DNA of 64,000 bases. It comes from Sulfopaludibacter sp035606355 (GTDB taxonomy: Bacteria > Acidobacteriota > Terriglobia > Bryobacterales > Bryobacteraceae). This document shows positions 14,590-25,100 of this stretch, one piece after another (within the stretch, counting starts at the first letter, position 1; each line of letters starts with the position of its first letter). Below the pieces are notes generated by a model. The model was given only the letters and a program-made list of their open reading frames with translations. It did not search any database and had not been told where the DNA came from. The stretch spans positions 1-64,000 of the forward strand of contig DATNFO010000036.1 in assembly GCA_035606355.1 (NCBI GenBank), written 5' to 3'. The position numbers were made by a program, and so were the translations under genes.

Positions 14590-17500
14590 ATGAAGACATT
14601 AGCGGTGGTATTCGGATTCGGTTTGGGAATCAGCGCGTTTGCGGCTCCGGGAACTCTGCACCTTTTGCAGCGGCCCGCGATGAACAAGACGTCGATCGTG
14701 TTCAGTTATGCGGGCGATTTGTGGAGCGTGCCGCGCACAGGCGGGACGGCGCAGCGTCTCACGGCCGGGCAGGGCTTCGAAAGCGACCCGGCGTTCTCGC
14801 CCGATGGAAACACGATCGCGTTTTCCGGCGAGTATGACGGGAATACGGATGTCTTCACGGTGCCCGTGAATGGCGGTATTCCGAAGCGAATCACGTATCA
14901 CCCGGATGCCGATCGCGTGGTGGGTTGGACGCCGGACGGCAAGCGCATTCTGTTCCGCAGCAATCGCCAGAGTCAGTCGCGGTATACGCAGTTGTTTACG
15001 GTAGGCGAGGAAGGCGGGATTGCGGACGTGCTGCCGCTGCCGATGGCTTGCAGCGGAGCGTATTCGCCGGACGGCAAGCACATGGTGTATGCGCCTCTGG
15101 ATGGCGGACAGTTCGCGCCGGGGTTCACGAACTTTGTGGCGTGGAAGCGCTATCGCGGCGGCGAGGCGAGTTACCTGTGGGTGGTGAATTTCGCGGACCT
15201 CAACACGACGAAGGTGCCGCGCACGGATTCGAACGACATTTACCCGATGTGGATCGGCGACAAGGTGTACTTCCTCAGCGACCGCAACGGCCCGATGACG
15301 TTGTTCCGCTACGACCCGTCTTCGAAGAAGGTGGACGAGTTGATTCACAACACCGGCAAGGACATCGTGTCGGCGAGCGCGGGACCGGGCGGCATTGTTT
15401 ACGAGCAGTTCGGGCAGATCCACATTTTCGATATCGCGAGCGGCAAGGAGCATACGGTCTCAGTGGAGATCACGGCGGACCTGAGCGAAGTGCGTCCGCA
15501 TTTTCAGAACGTGGCGCGAGAAATGCGCGACGCGAAGATCTCGCCCACGGGCGTCCGCGCGGTGTTCGAAGCGCATGGCGAGATTTTGACCGCTCCGGCG
15601 GAGAAAGGCGACATACGCAATCTGACGAACACTCCCGGCGTGATGGAGCGGAGCCCGGTGTGGTCGCCGGATGGAAAATCGATCGCGTATTTTTCGGATG
15701 AAGCGGGCGAGTATGCGCTGCACATCAAGCCGCAGGACGGCGAAAAAGCGGCGCGCAAGATCCCGCTGGCCGGTAAGAGCGCCTATTATTACAACCCGAA
15801 GTGGAGCCCGGACAGCAAGCACCTGGCGGTGAACGATAACCAGCTCAACATCTGGGATGTGGATATCGCGGCGGGCAAGGTGACGAAGGTGGACACCGAC
15901 TACTTCTACGAGCTGGAGCGCGATTTTTCGTGGTCCGCCGATTCGAAGTGGATCACGTTCGTGCGCAGTCTGCCGAACCGGCTGCACGCCGTTTTCGTGT
16001 ACTCACTGGAGACGGGAAAGAGCACGCAGGTGACGGACGGGATGAGCGACGCGCGGCATCCGGCGTTCGATAGAGACGGGCAGTATCTATACTTCACGGC
16101 GAGCACGAATTACGGACCTACGTCGAGCGGGCTCGACATGACGAGCGATGAGCATGAGGTGAACAGCAGCGTATACCTGGCGGTGCTGCCGAACAACATT
16201 CCTTCGCCGCTCGCTCCGGAAAGCGATGAGGAGAAGGGCGCGGATACGGCGGCTCCGGAAGCGGGCGCCGGACGCGGGGGACGCGGTGGCGCGGGCGCAG
16301 CGGCGGCAAACACGCCTCCGAAGCCGGTGCGGATCGATTTCGATAAGCTGCAGAATCGCATTTTAGCGCTGCCGCTTCCGGCGCGGTCGTACAGCGTGCT
16401 GGCGGCGGGACGAGCGGGCATCATTTATCTGGTGGAAGCCGGCGCGGCGGGGCGGGGCGCGGGCGGAGGCGGCGCGACGTTGACGCGCTATGACCTGAAG
16501 ACGCGCAAGAGCGAATCGCTGGCGACAGGTGTCGCAGGGTTCGATCTTTCGGCGAACGGCGATAAGATGCTGCTGCGCCTGGGCGGGGCAGGCGGAGGCC
16601 GCGGCGGTCGAGGAGCGGCTCCCGGCGGTGCGGCGGCGGGTCCGCAGTATGTGATCGTATCGGCGAATGCTCCGGTGAAGCCGGGCGAAGGCGCGTTGCG
16701 GCTGGCGGACGTGGAAGTGAATGTCGACCCAATCGCGGAATGGAAGCAGATGTATCACGAAGTGTGGCGGATCGAGCGGAGCTTCTTTTACGATCCGAAT
16801 CTGCACGGCGTCAACGTGGCCGATTCCGAAAAGGAATACGAGAAGTACCTGGATTCGCTTTCTTCGCGCAACGATTTGAATTACATATTGCACGACATGC
16901 TGAGCGAGATGACGGTGGGGCATCTGCGCGGGGGCGGCGGAAATATTCCAACCGCGAAGACGATTCCCGGCGGACTGCTCGGCGCGGATTATGAGATCGC
17001 GGGCGGGCGCTATCGCATCAAGAAGATTTACAACGGCGAGAATTGGAATCCGCAGCTGCAGGGTCCGCTATCGGCTCCGGGGCTGAATGTGAACGAGGGC
17101 GATTACATTCTAGAGATCAACGGGCAGGATCTCAAGGGCGGCGAGGATATCTCGCGGCTGCTGGAGAACACGGCCGCGAAGCACACGCTGGTGAAGATCG
17201 CGACCAGCGCCGATGGCGCGAACGCCCGCGAGATCACGGTTCTGCCGGTAGCGAACGAACAACCGCTGCGGCACGCCGCGTGGGTGGAAGCGAACCGGCG
17301 CAAAGTGGATGAGCTGAGCGGCGGCAAGCTGGCGTACGTCTACATGCCGGATACAGGGCAGGGCGGACTGACGAGCTTTACTCGCTACTACTTCGCGCAA
17401 GTGGATAAGCAGGGCGTGGTGATCGACGAGCGCTTCAATAGCGGCGGGCAGGTGGCCGATTATGTGATCGAAGTGCTGAATCGGAATCTGCTGGGCTGGT

Positions 17501-17967
17501 GGAGTCCGCGGTACGGCGCGATCTATCGGTCGCCGGCGGCGTCCGTGCTCGGGCCGAAGGTGATGATCATTAATGAAATGGCGGGGTCGGGCGGCGATGC
17601 GATGCCGTGGATGTTCCACCATACGAATACGGGCACACTCATCGGAAAGCGGACTTGGGGCGGGCTGGTGGGCATCGCGCAATATCCGCCGCTGATGGAT
17701 GGCGGCACGGTGACGTCGCCGAATTTCGGCTTCTTCAATCCGGACGGCCAGTGGGACGTGGAGAATAAGGGCGTCAAGCCGGATATAGAAGTAGAGATGG
17801 ATCCGAAGGCGGTGCATGACGGGCACGATCCGCAGCTTGAACGCGCGGTTGCGGTGGCGATGGAGCAGATGAAGGCGCATCCGGCGCCGGAACCGCATCG
17901 TCCGGCGTATCCGAATTATCAGCGTCCGGTGACGGGGAGTGGGACTTCGGCGGGCGGGGGTAAGTAG
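14590..17967 (+). CDS. Tricorn protease homologue, S41 family, exported
   Basis: The 1125-residue protein has a signal peptide, then WD40/TolB-like beta-propeller repeats (many SPDG motifs) over about 25-530. Next come a tricorn C1 domain near 690-780, a PDZ domain near 793-885 and the S41 catalytic core. The nucleophile is Ser1000 in EMAGSGGDAMPW. Tricorn proteases are large self-compartmentalising peptidases that shorten oligopeptides. Here the signal peptide suggests periplasmic action. Several Gly, Ala and Arg-rich insertions (for example GRGGRGGAGAAAA and GGGRGGRGAAPGG) interrupt the linker before C1. It is the last gene of the peptide-degradation operon and ends 9 bases from the convergent IclR gene. 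Confidence 0.93.
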   Translation: MKTLAVVFGFGLGISAFAAPGTLHLLQRPAMNKTSIVFSYAGDLWSVPRTGGTAQRLTAGQGFESDPAFSPDGNTIAFSGEYDGNTDVFTVPVNGGIPKRITYHPDADRVVGWTPDGKRILFRSNRQSQSRYTQLFTVGEEGGIADVLPLPMACSGAYSPDGKHMVYAPLDGGQFAPGFTNFVAWKRYRGGEASYLWVVNFADLNTTKVPRTDSNDIYPMWIGDKVYFLSDRNGPMTLFRYDPSSKKVDELIHNTGKDIVSASAGPGGIVYEQFGQIHIFDIASGKEHTVSVEITADLSEVRPHFQNVAREMRDAKISPTGVRAVFEAHGEILTAPAEKGDIRNLTNTPGVMERSPVWSPDGKSIAYFSDEAGEYALHIKPQDGEKAARKIPLAGKSAYYYNPKWSPDSKHLAVNDNQLNIWDVDIAAGKVTKVDTDYFYELERDFSWSADSKWITFVRSLPNRLHAVFVYSLETGKSTQVTDGMSDARHPAFDRDGQYLYFTASTNYGPTSSGLDMTSDEHEVNSSVYLAVLPNNIPSPLAPESDEEKGADTAAPEAGAGRGGRGGAGAAAANTPPKPVRIDFDKLQNRILALPLPARSYSVLAAGRAGIIYLVEAGAAGRGAGGGGATLTRYDLKTRKSESLATGVAGFDLSANGDKMLLRLGGAGGGRGGRGAAPGGAAAGPQYVIVSANAPVKPGEGALRLADVEVNVDPIAEWKQMYHEVWRIERSFFYDPNLHGVNVADSEKEYEKYLDSLSSRNDLNYILHDMLSEMTVGHLRGGGGNIPTAKTIPGGLLGADYEIAGGRYRIKKIYNGENWNPQLQGPLSAPGLNVNEGDYILEINGQDLKGGEDISRLLENTAAKHTLVKIATSADGANAREITVLPVANEQPLRHAAWVEANRRKVDELSGGKLAYVYMPDTGQGGLTSFTRYYFAQVDKQGVVIDERFNSGGQVADYVIEVLNRNLLGWWSPRYGAIYRSPAASVLGPKVMIINEMAGSGGDAMPWMFHHTNTGTLIGKRTWGGLVGIAQYPPLMDGGTVTSPNFGFFNPDGQWDVENKGVKPDIEVEMDPKAVHDGHDPQLERAVAVAMEQMKAHPAPEPHRPAYPNYQRPVTGSGTSAGGGK

Positions 17968-17976
17968 GGACCCCCT

Positions 17977-18753
17977 TTACGAACTTTTCACTACGCCAGA
18001 GACTTCTTCGCAGGCAGCGACGAGGACGGGGACCAGCTTTTTCGCTCTGGCTATGTCCATTCGAAAGACAGGGCCGGAGATGCTGAGGGCGGCTACGACT
18101 CGTCCGCCTGCATCCAGGATGGGAGCTCCGATGCAGCGGCCTTCGATCTCGTTTTCCTGATTGTCCATTGCCCAGCCCTGGCGGCGCACGCGATCGATCT
18201 CGCTGCGGAGGGCTTCGAGCGTGGTGATGGTGGTGGCGGTGAGTTTCGGAATGCCTCTCATGCGGACGAGGCGGAGGAATTCTTTTTCCGGCAGTCCGGA
18301 GAGGAACATCTTGCCGAGCGCGGTAGAGTGCAGGTGGCGGCGGTTGCCGATTTTGGAAGACATACGCACGGCCAGCGGGCTCTCCACGGTGTTGATGACC
18401 ACCACTTCACCGCCATCGAGGATGCCGAGGTTGACGGTTTCCCTGGTGGTTTCGACGAGGCGCTCCATCACGGGGCGGGCGGCTCGCGAGAGAATCTGCT
18501 CGAGCGATTCGCTGCGCTGGAGCTCGAACATTTTCCTCGCCATGCGATAGCTGCCGTCGGCTGCGCGGTCGAGGTAGCCGCGGCCTTCGAGCGTGGTGAG
18601 GATGCGGTAGACGGTAGCTTTCGGCAGGTCCACCGTGCGCGCCAGCTCGGCGAGTTTCAGGCCGGCTTCGCGCGATTTGATGGTCTCCAGGATATCGAGA
18701 GTCTTGTGCAGAACGCGGACGCCGCCCGGTTCGGCCGTGACACTGGTTGCCAT
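17977..18753 (-). CDS. IclR-family transcriptional regulator
   Basis: The 258-residue protein has the IclR layout: a winged helix-turn-helix at about 13-70 (LKLAELARTVDLPKATVYRIL) and an effector-binding domain after residue 85. The latter includes GAPILDAGGRVVAALSISGP, a family signature. IclR proteins such as KdgR control sugar acid, acetate or aromatic catabolism and respond to small carboxylic acids. The gene is divergent from the uronate-type operon starting at 18883, with 129 bases between starts. The near-palindrome at 18845-18866 in that gap is a candidate binding site. The likely inducer is a keto-deoxyuronate, inferred from context. Confidence 0.9.
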   Translation of the reverse strand: MATSVTAEPGGVRVLHKTLDILETIKSREAGLKLAELARTVDLPKATVYRILTTLEGRGYLDRAADGSYRMARKMFELQRSESLEQILSRAARPVMERLVETTRETVNLGILDGGEVVVINTVESPLAVRMSSKIGNRRHLHSTALGKMFLSGLPEKEFLRLVRMRGIPKLTATTITTLEALRSEIDRVRRQGWAMDNQENEIEGRCIGAPILDAGGRVVAALSISGPVFRMDIARAKKLVPVLVAACEEVSGVVKSS

Positions 18754-18802
18754 AGTGTTTCACATTGTAGTACAGCGCACTTCAATTCGCGTGACAATTT
18801 CA

Positions 18803-18831
18803 TTGACACGAGTCCGAAATGACCTTATTCT
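18803..18831 (+). promoter_or_regulatory. Strong sigma-70-type promoter of the uronate operon
   Basis: TTGACA at 18803-18808 is followed after 17 bases by TATTCT at 18826-18831. The -35 box is perfect and the -10 box has five of six consensus bases. Transcription should begin near 18838, just before the candidate operator. Confidence 0.75.
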
Positions 18832-18844
18832 GAGTGGCGGAATG

Positions 18845-18866
18845 CGATACGGAGCGTTTCGTATCG
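18845..18866. promoter_or_regulatory. Candidate IclR operator, imperfect palindrome
   Basis: CGATACG at 18845-18851 and CGTATCG at 18860-18866 are perfect inverted arms, and 18 of 22 positions are symmetric overall. The site is just downstream of the -10 box, where repressor binding would block transcription. Assignment to the adjacent IclR protein is by position only. Confidence 0.5.
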
Positions 18867-18882
18867 TGGATCGGAGCCTACG

Positions 18883-19701
18883 TTGAGCAGTGTTACAGAA
18901 GCCGGGTGCGTTCGGCGGGCGACGCATCGGGCGAAGGGCCGGACGCGGTCGCTCTCACCCGGGGATGCCGCCGTGCGCCAGTTGCACTACGGCCGTATCA
19001 TTCTGGATGCGGGCGACCCGGCCATCGAATTGAACACGGAAGCGCTCGAGACGGGGCTGATCTGTCTGAAGGGCGGCGCGGAAGTGACCGCGGGCGGGCG
19101 GGAGTACGCGATGGAGCCATACGATGCGATTTATGTGCCGCGCGATACGCAGGTGCGAGTCGCGCCGGGCGCGGGCGGCTGCGATTTCGCGGAAGTGTCC
19201 GCGCCGGTGGAGGGCAAGTATGGCGTGCAGTTCGCGCGATACAGCGAGGTCCGCGAGAATCCGTCGCTGCATTTTGTGACCGGCGAGGCCAGCAGCCGGC
19301 GCGACCTGAATATTCTGATCGGTAAGAACGTGAATGCCGGCCGCATTCTGGCGGGAGTCACATTTACCGAGCCCGGCAACTGGGCATCATGGCCGCCGCA
19401 CGAGCACGGCGCGATGTTGGAAGAGGCCTATCTATATATAGACATGCCGGCTCCGCACTGGGGCATACAGCTTGTTTATACGAATCCGCAGGAACCGGAG
19501 CTCGCGGTGGTGGTGCGCGAGGGCGACTGCGTCATCATGCCGGAAGGGTATCATCCGAACGTCGCCGCGCCCGGCACAAGCATGGGATTTCTTTGGATGA
19601 TGGCAGCGCACCGGGAGGTGGAAGACCGGCAGTTCGGCGTGGTGAATGTGCAGCCGGAGTACGCGGCGGCGGGTAGCGGGCTGGAGGCTTCGAGGCGTTA
19701 G
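18883..19701 (+). CDS. KduI/IolB-family sugar-acid isomerase
   Basis: The 272-residue protein is a bicupin of the KduI/IolB family. The metal site is recognisable in WPPHEHG followed by EEAYLYI, with the last His in PEGYHPNVAAPG. The phrases WASWPPHEHG and EGYHPNVAAPG are closest to IolB (5-deoxy-glucuronate isomerase). KduI, of the same fold, isomerises 5-keto-4-deoxyuronate from unsaturated uronic acids. The neighbouring GH88 enzyme would release such sugars, so a KduI-like role is favoured by context, whereas the motifs lean to IolB. The start is taken as TTG 18883, with GGAG about 6 bases upstream. The downstream gene begins on the next base. Confidence 0.8.
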   Translation: MSSVTEAGCVRRATHRAKGRTRSLSPGDAAVRQLHYGRIILDAGDPAIELNTEALETGLICLKGGAEVTAGGREYAMEPYDAIYVPRDTQVRVAPGAGGCDFAEVSAPVEGKYGVQFARYSEVRENPSLHFVTGEASSRRDLNILIGKNVNAGRILAGVTFTEPGNWASWPPHEHGAMLEEAYLYIDMPAPHWGIQLVYTNPQEPELAVVVREGDCVIMPEGYHPNVAAPGTSMGFLWMMAAHREVEDRQFGVVNVQPEYAAAGSGLEASRR

Positions 19702-22170
19702 ATGTTCGCACGATGCATCACGCTCGCGGCCGTGCTGGCTTCCGCGGGCGCAGCACAGCGCGTGAACGTTATACACCTGGCGGTGACGAACCCCGGCGCT
19801 ACGCCGCGTCCGGCGCAGAACATTGTGGTGAGCGTCGAGGCGCTGAAGCGGATCGCTCCGGCCTTCAAGGCTGGGGACGCGATCGTTACCACCAGCAATG
19901 CGCGGACGGTGGAGGAAGACGCCGCGACGTTGCAGACTACGGAACTACCGAGTCAGCCGGACGACCTGGATGGCGACGGTAAATATGACGAGCTTGCGTT
20001 TCAGGTGGATTTAGCGCCGCATCAGACGCGCATCGTGACCATCGCGTTCGGTCCGCAGCCGCTGATGCAACGGATCCGCGGACATTATCCGAAGCGCACG
20101 AACGCGCTGTTCGCGACGCACTATGAAGGTCCGGGGTGGGAGAGCGAGCAGACCGCGTGGCGAATCTATTTCGATAAACGGAATGCCATCGACTTATTCG
20201 GCAAGCGGCGGCCGGGGCTGTATCTGGAGACGTTTGCGCAGCCGGAGTATGTGTACCACATGGAAAGCGCGCTGGGCCGCGACATTTACGGCATAGGGAA
20301 GGCGTTGGGAGTGGCGGGGATAGGCGCGGTGGTGGATGGCAAGACCACTCCGGTTGCCGAGGTTGCGGAGCGGTCGTGGCGGGTTGTTGCGGCGGGGCCG
20401 GTACGGTCTATTGTCGAGCTCAAGTACAAAGGGTGGAAAGCGGGCACGCGAACGGTTGACTTAGTAAGTCGTATCACGCAATGGGCCGGGGAGCATGGCT
20501 TCGAGCATCGGATTCAGGTAAGTAATCCGGATGGTCTCGACTTAGTAACCGGCGTTCCGAAGAAGCAGGTGGAGGATCTCGATTCGGCTGTGCGCGGTGT
20601 GCGTGCGGTGGCCACCTGGGGTAAGCAGGTTGTGCTCGCGGGCACGAAGGCGCAGGCGGTGGACGTCCCCGACGAGGATCTCGGGGTCGCCGTGATGGCT
20701 GGTGTGAATCAAGCCGGGGCCACGGATGCGGATGCTGATAACCGGCTGCTGCACATCAGGCCGCACAACGGCGTCGTGACGATCTACGGAACAGCGATGT
20801 GGGACCAGGAGGAGACGGATCTGCTCGCCGGCAAAGGGCAGAGTTCGGTAGCGCCTCCGGGCGTGCGTCCCACGCGCGAGCGATTCGTGGCCTATTTGAA
20901 CGGAGTTGCGGAGCGGATCGCCGAGCCTCCGCAGGTGGAGATCGTCAGCAAGAGCGCGGAGCCGCAATCTGCGCCTCCCGATACGTTGAATCCGGCGCAT
21001 CACCGCACCTGGGCGGAAGCGATCGGACTGATGGCGGAGGCGGCAGATCGGACGGCGAAGGCGTTTCAGCCGCTGGTCGAAAAGGGCCGGCCCGGCGGAT
21101 ACGATAAGTTCAACGGTCCGGGGTTCTTTACGGACGGCAACGATGTTACCGGAGAGTGGACGCCGCAAAACGGGTACTTTTGGACCGGCGGCTTCTGGGC
21201 CGGGGAACTCTGGAAACTGGCGGCGTACACGGGGAAGCCGCAATACAAGCAGTGGGCGGAATTGTGGACGTCGCGGCTTGCCGGAGCGCAGCCCAAGCAG
21301 AATCACGATACGGGATTCCTGAACTATTACTCGATGCTGCCGGCCGGGAATAAAGCGGAAGCTTTGCGCGCGGCCGAGCGGTTGAAAGAACTATATAACC
21401 CGCTCACTCACTTAGTAAGTTCCTGGGGACCCAACGGCGACGACACGATCATCGACACGATGATGAACTTACAAATCTGGTGGTGGGCGGCGGAGGAAAC
21501 GGGCAATCGCGAATGGCTGGACTTAGGCCGAAGTCATGCACTGCGTTCGGCGGAGTGGCTGGTGCGGCCGGATGGGTCTGTGCCCCAGTCGGTGCACTAC
21601 AATCCCGGGGACAATCGCCAGGTCTTCACCTCCAGCACGAAGACGCAGGAGTTTCCGAACCACGCGGCTCCTGGTGAGGTGGTGTTCCGCCACACGCACC
21701 AAGGCATGTCCGCGGATTCGGCGTGGTCGCGCGGGCAGGCATGGGCAGTTTACGGGTTCACGGAAGCCTATCGGGCGACTAAGGACGCGGCGCTTCTGGC
21801 CACAGCCGAGCGGACCGCGAAATATGCGCTGGACCGCCTTCCCGCGGACTTCGTGCCGTGGTATGACTTTGACGACGAAGGTATCTTCTACCGCAATCGC
21901 GATTCGTCGGCGGCCGCTATTCTGGCAGGCGGACTGCTTCGTCTCTCTGAGCTCACCGGGAAGCCTGAGTACCGGCGCGCGGGCGAGCAGATTGTCCATT
22001 CCCTGATCGATCGGTATCTTGCGCCGGTGTCGTCGAGCGATTCGACGCCCGCCGGTGTGTTGCGCCACGGCTGTGGCACGCGTCCGCAGGACGGAATGCT
22101 GGACTACGGCGACTATTACTTACTGGAAACGCTCTTGTGGCTGGAATCGCATCCCGCTACGCAGCGTTAG
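19702..22170 (+). CDS. DUF4861 fused to GH88 unsaturated uronyl hydrolase, exported
   Basis: The 822-residue protein begins with a signal peptide (to about residue 18). Residues about 20-410 match the DUF4861 type (VVSVEALKRIAPAF, DDLDGDGKYDELAFQ). Residues about 440-815 are a GH88 (alpha/alpha)6 barrel: GYFWTGGFWAGELWKLA, NHDTGF with Asp536, and DDTIIDTMMNLQIWWWAA with Asp585. The two Asp correspond to the catalytic pair of Bacillus unsaturated glucuronyl hydrolase (Asp88 and Asp149). GH88 hydrates the double bond of unsaturated uronic acids and so cleaves lyase products. The combination in one chain is unusual. It starts directly after the isomerase stop and is followed 8 bases later by the TonB receptor. 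Confidence 0.9.
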   Translation: MFARCITLAAVLASAGAAQRVNVIHLAVTNPGATPRPAQNIVVSVEALKRIAPAFKAGDAIVTTSNARTVEEDAATLQTTELPSQPDDLDGDGKYDELAFQVDLAPHQTRIVTIAFGPQPLMQRIRGHYPKRTNALFATHYEGPGWESEQTAWRIYFDKRNAIDLFGKRRPGLYLETFAQPEYVYHMESALGRDIYGIGKALGVAGIGAVVDGKTTPVAEVAERSWRVVAAGPVRSIVELKYKGWKAGTRTVDLVSRITQWAGEHGFEHRIQVSNPDGLDLVTGVPKKQVEDLDSAVRGVRAVATWGKQVVLAGTKAQAVDVPDEDLGVAVMAGVNQAGATDADADNRLLHIRPHNGVVTIYGTAMWDQEETDLLAGKGQSSVAPPGVRPTRERFVAYLNGVAERIAEPPQVEIVSKSAEPQSAPPDTLNPAHHRTWAEAIGLMAEAADRTAKAFQPLVEKGRPGGYDKFNGPGFFTDGNDVTGEWTPQNGYFWTGGFWAGELWKLAAYTGKPQYKQWAELWTSRLAGAQPKQNHDTGFLNYYSMLPAGNKAEALRAAERLKELYNPLTHLVSSWGPNGDDTIIDTMMNLQIWWWAAEETGNREWLDLGRSHALRSAEWLVRPDGSVPQSVHYNPGDNRQVFTSSTKTQEFPNHAAPGEVVFRHTHQGMSADSAWSRGQAWAVYGFTEAYRATKDAALLATAERTAKYALDRLPADFVPWYDFDDEGIFYRNRDSSAAAILAGGLLRLSELTGKPEYRRAGEQIVHSLIDRYLAPVSSSDSTPAGVLRHGCGTRPQDGMLDYGDYYLLETLLWLESHPATQR

Positions 22171-22178
22171 GAGTCGGC

Positions 22179-25100
22179 ATGAATCGAACGCTCGCACTGC
22201 TCTTACTCACGGCCTCGTTTCTCGCGGCCCAGACGACAACAACGCTGTACGGTACCGTGACCGATAAGTCCGGCGCCGTTGTTCCCGGCGCAAAGGTGCT
22301 GGCGACCAATACCGGGACGAATCAATCGCGCTCCGGAGAGACCAATGCGGAGGGGGAATACCGGTTGGACTTCCTGCCGATAGGCACTTACTCGCTCGAC
22401 GTGGAGGCGCAGGGATTTAAGAAGTTCGTGCAGAAGGGCATTGTTCTGCAGGTGAACGTGGCGCAGCGAGCGGATACGGCGCTGGACGTCGGCACCATGA
22501 CGGAAGAAGTGGATGTTACGGCTACGGCGGCGCTCGTCAACACGGAAAACGCGCAGATCGGCCGCACGGTGGAGCATGCCGAGATTACGACACTGCCGAT
22601 TGTCAATCGGAATGTTTATAACCTACTGACACTTACTCCGGGTGTGACAGCCAGCGGGAACAGCATCGTGCTGGGATTTCCGGAGCAGCGGACCATGATT
22701 AACGGCGGTGTGGATGGCGGCGCGGGATCGGTGAATTACTTCCTGGATGGCGGCACGAACATGACGGGCCTTCGCAATACGGGAAACATCGCGCCGAATC
22801 CGGACGCGGTGGAAGAGTTTCGCGTGGTGACGAATAGCTATAGCGCGGAATACGGGCGTTTCGCGGGCGGCGTGATCAACATCATCACCCGGTCCGGCAG
22901 CAACCAGTTTCACGGCTCGCTGTTTGAGTTTCTGCGCAATACGAAGCTGAATGCGTTCCCGTACGGCGCCATCTCCATGGCGCCGCTGCATCGGAATCAG
23001 TTCGGTGGCACGTTCGGCGGACCTATTCGCCGCAATAAGACGTTCTTCTTCGGCACTTACTCCGGCTTGCGGCAGGTGCAAAGCACGTTCCTCAATGGCG
23101 CACTGGTGCCCACCGCGCTGGAACGGGCCGGCAACTTCTCGCAGTCCGCCGTGAAGCCGAAGGATCCGCTGAATAACAACGCTCTGTTTCCGAACAACAT
23201 CATTCCGGAGAACAGGCTGGACCCGACGGCGATGAATATTCTCAAGAGCGTACCGGCGTCCAACGTGGCGGGGAGTTTCTGGCAAGGCTCGCTGCCGTTT
23301 CCTTATAACACCGATGAAGTTCTCGCGAAGGTGGATCACTCCTTCACCGATAGCAATCGCTTGAGCGCGAGTTATTACGAGACCAGCGGACACAACCAGA
23401 TACTGCCCGGCGGTAACCTCCCATGGTCCGTGGAAAACTTCACTTGGCGGCAGCAGAATGTCAATTTGAGTGATACCTATAGCATCAGTGCGAACACGGT
23501 AAATCAGTTCTGGGTGACTTACAGCCGGAACTTCGGCGGCCGGTTGAACACACCGCAGACTTCGCTGGGGGATTTCGGGTCCACGTTCAATATTCAGGGT
23601 CCGAAGCAGCTACCGCAGATCGCCGTGACTGGATACTTCACGCTCGGGCAGGCAATCTCGGGTCCGGTGGCAGGCACGAACTTTTATTCCACACGCGACC
23701 AGGTAAGCTGGAACCACGGCCGGCACACGGTAAAATTCGGCGGTGAGCTTTCGCTGGATAAGGACATCCAGCAGACGCTGTTGAACGACTACGGCACCTT
23801 CAGCTTCACGGGCATCAAGACGGGGAACGCGCTGGCGGATTTCCTCGCCGGTCTTCCGGTGACGATGAACCAGGACGCGCCCATCACGGCGATGGATAAT
23901 TTCTGGACCGGCGCGCTCTTCGCGCAGGACGATTTCCGCGTGAACTCGCGCTTCACTCTGAATCTCGGGCTTCGGTATGAATTGCAGCAGGCGCCCACCG
24001 ATCCATTCAATCGCGAGTCTACGTTCAAACTCGGAGTGCAGTCGCAGGTTTTGAAGGGCTCACAGGTTCCCACGGGACTTCTGGTGCCGGGCGATCCAGG
24101 TGTCGGGCGCGGAATCGTGGCCACTCCGAAGGACCACTTCTCGCCGCGCCTGGGCTTCGCGTGGGACCCGTTTGGCGATGGAAAAACCAGTCTGCGCGCG
24201 GGCGCCGGTTTGTTCTGGGGCAGCGTTTCGGGGAACGAATGGAATTCCACTTCGAATTACAATCCGTTCGCGGTGCGGCAGCAGTTTAACAATGTACAGT
24301 CGCTGACCAATCCGTATGGCAACCTGCCGGGCGGCGTTTCACCGTTCCCGTTTACTTACAATCCGAACAACCCGCAGTTTATTTTGCCGGCGTCGATTTA
24401 TGGCATGTCGCTGGATTTCAAGTGGCCGTACACGGAGCAGTACAACTTTTCCGTGCAGCGGCAGGTGGGGAAGAGCTTCAGCGTGACGGCGGCGTACGTC
24501 GGAAGCTTCGGGCACCGGCTGCCGTTCGCGGTGGACCTGAATTATCCGTTCTACAACAGCACGGCTTCGAGCACGAACGTCAACAACCGGCGGCCGATCG
24601 AGCCCGGCACGCTTTCGCAGATCTTCAGCGTTCAATCGATCATGAACACGTCGTATAACTCGCTGCAGATCACGGTGGAGAAGCGGATGGCCGCGCACTT
24701 CCTGGTGAAGGCGTTCTTCACGCACGCGAAGGATCTGGAAGATGTGCAGCTCGACAACAATACGGTGAATGGCGGCGCCGAGGATTATCGGAATTTCCGG
24801 TTGGATCGGGGAAGGAGCGATAACGATCGCGCGAATGTGGCGGCCGGGTCTGTGATCTGGGACATGAACTATTTCGGGAAGACTAACAAGTTCCTGCGCA
24901 GCATTATTAATGACTGGCAGCTTTCGGGCATCGTGACGCTGCAGAGCGGGCGGCCGTTTACGGTGACGGCGGGCAGCGACATCAACGTGGACGGGAATAA
25001 CAACGACCGCGCGAACCCGGTCGGCGACCCGTTCCTGGATCCCAATCGCCCGCGCAATCAGGTGATGAATGCCTGGTTCAACACCGCGGCATTCGCGAAA

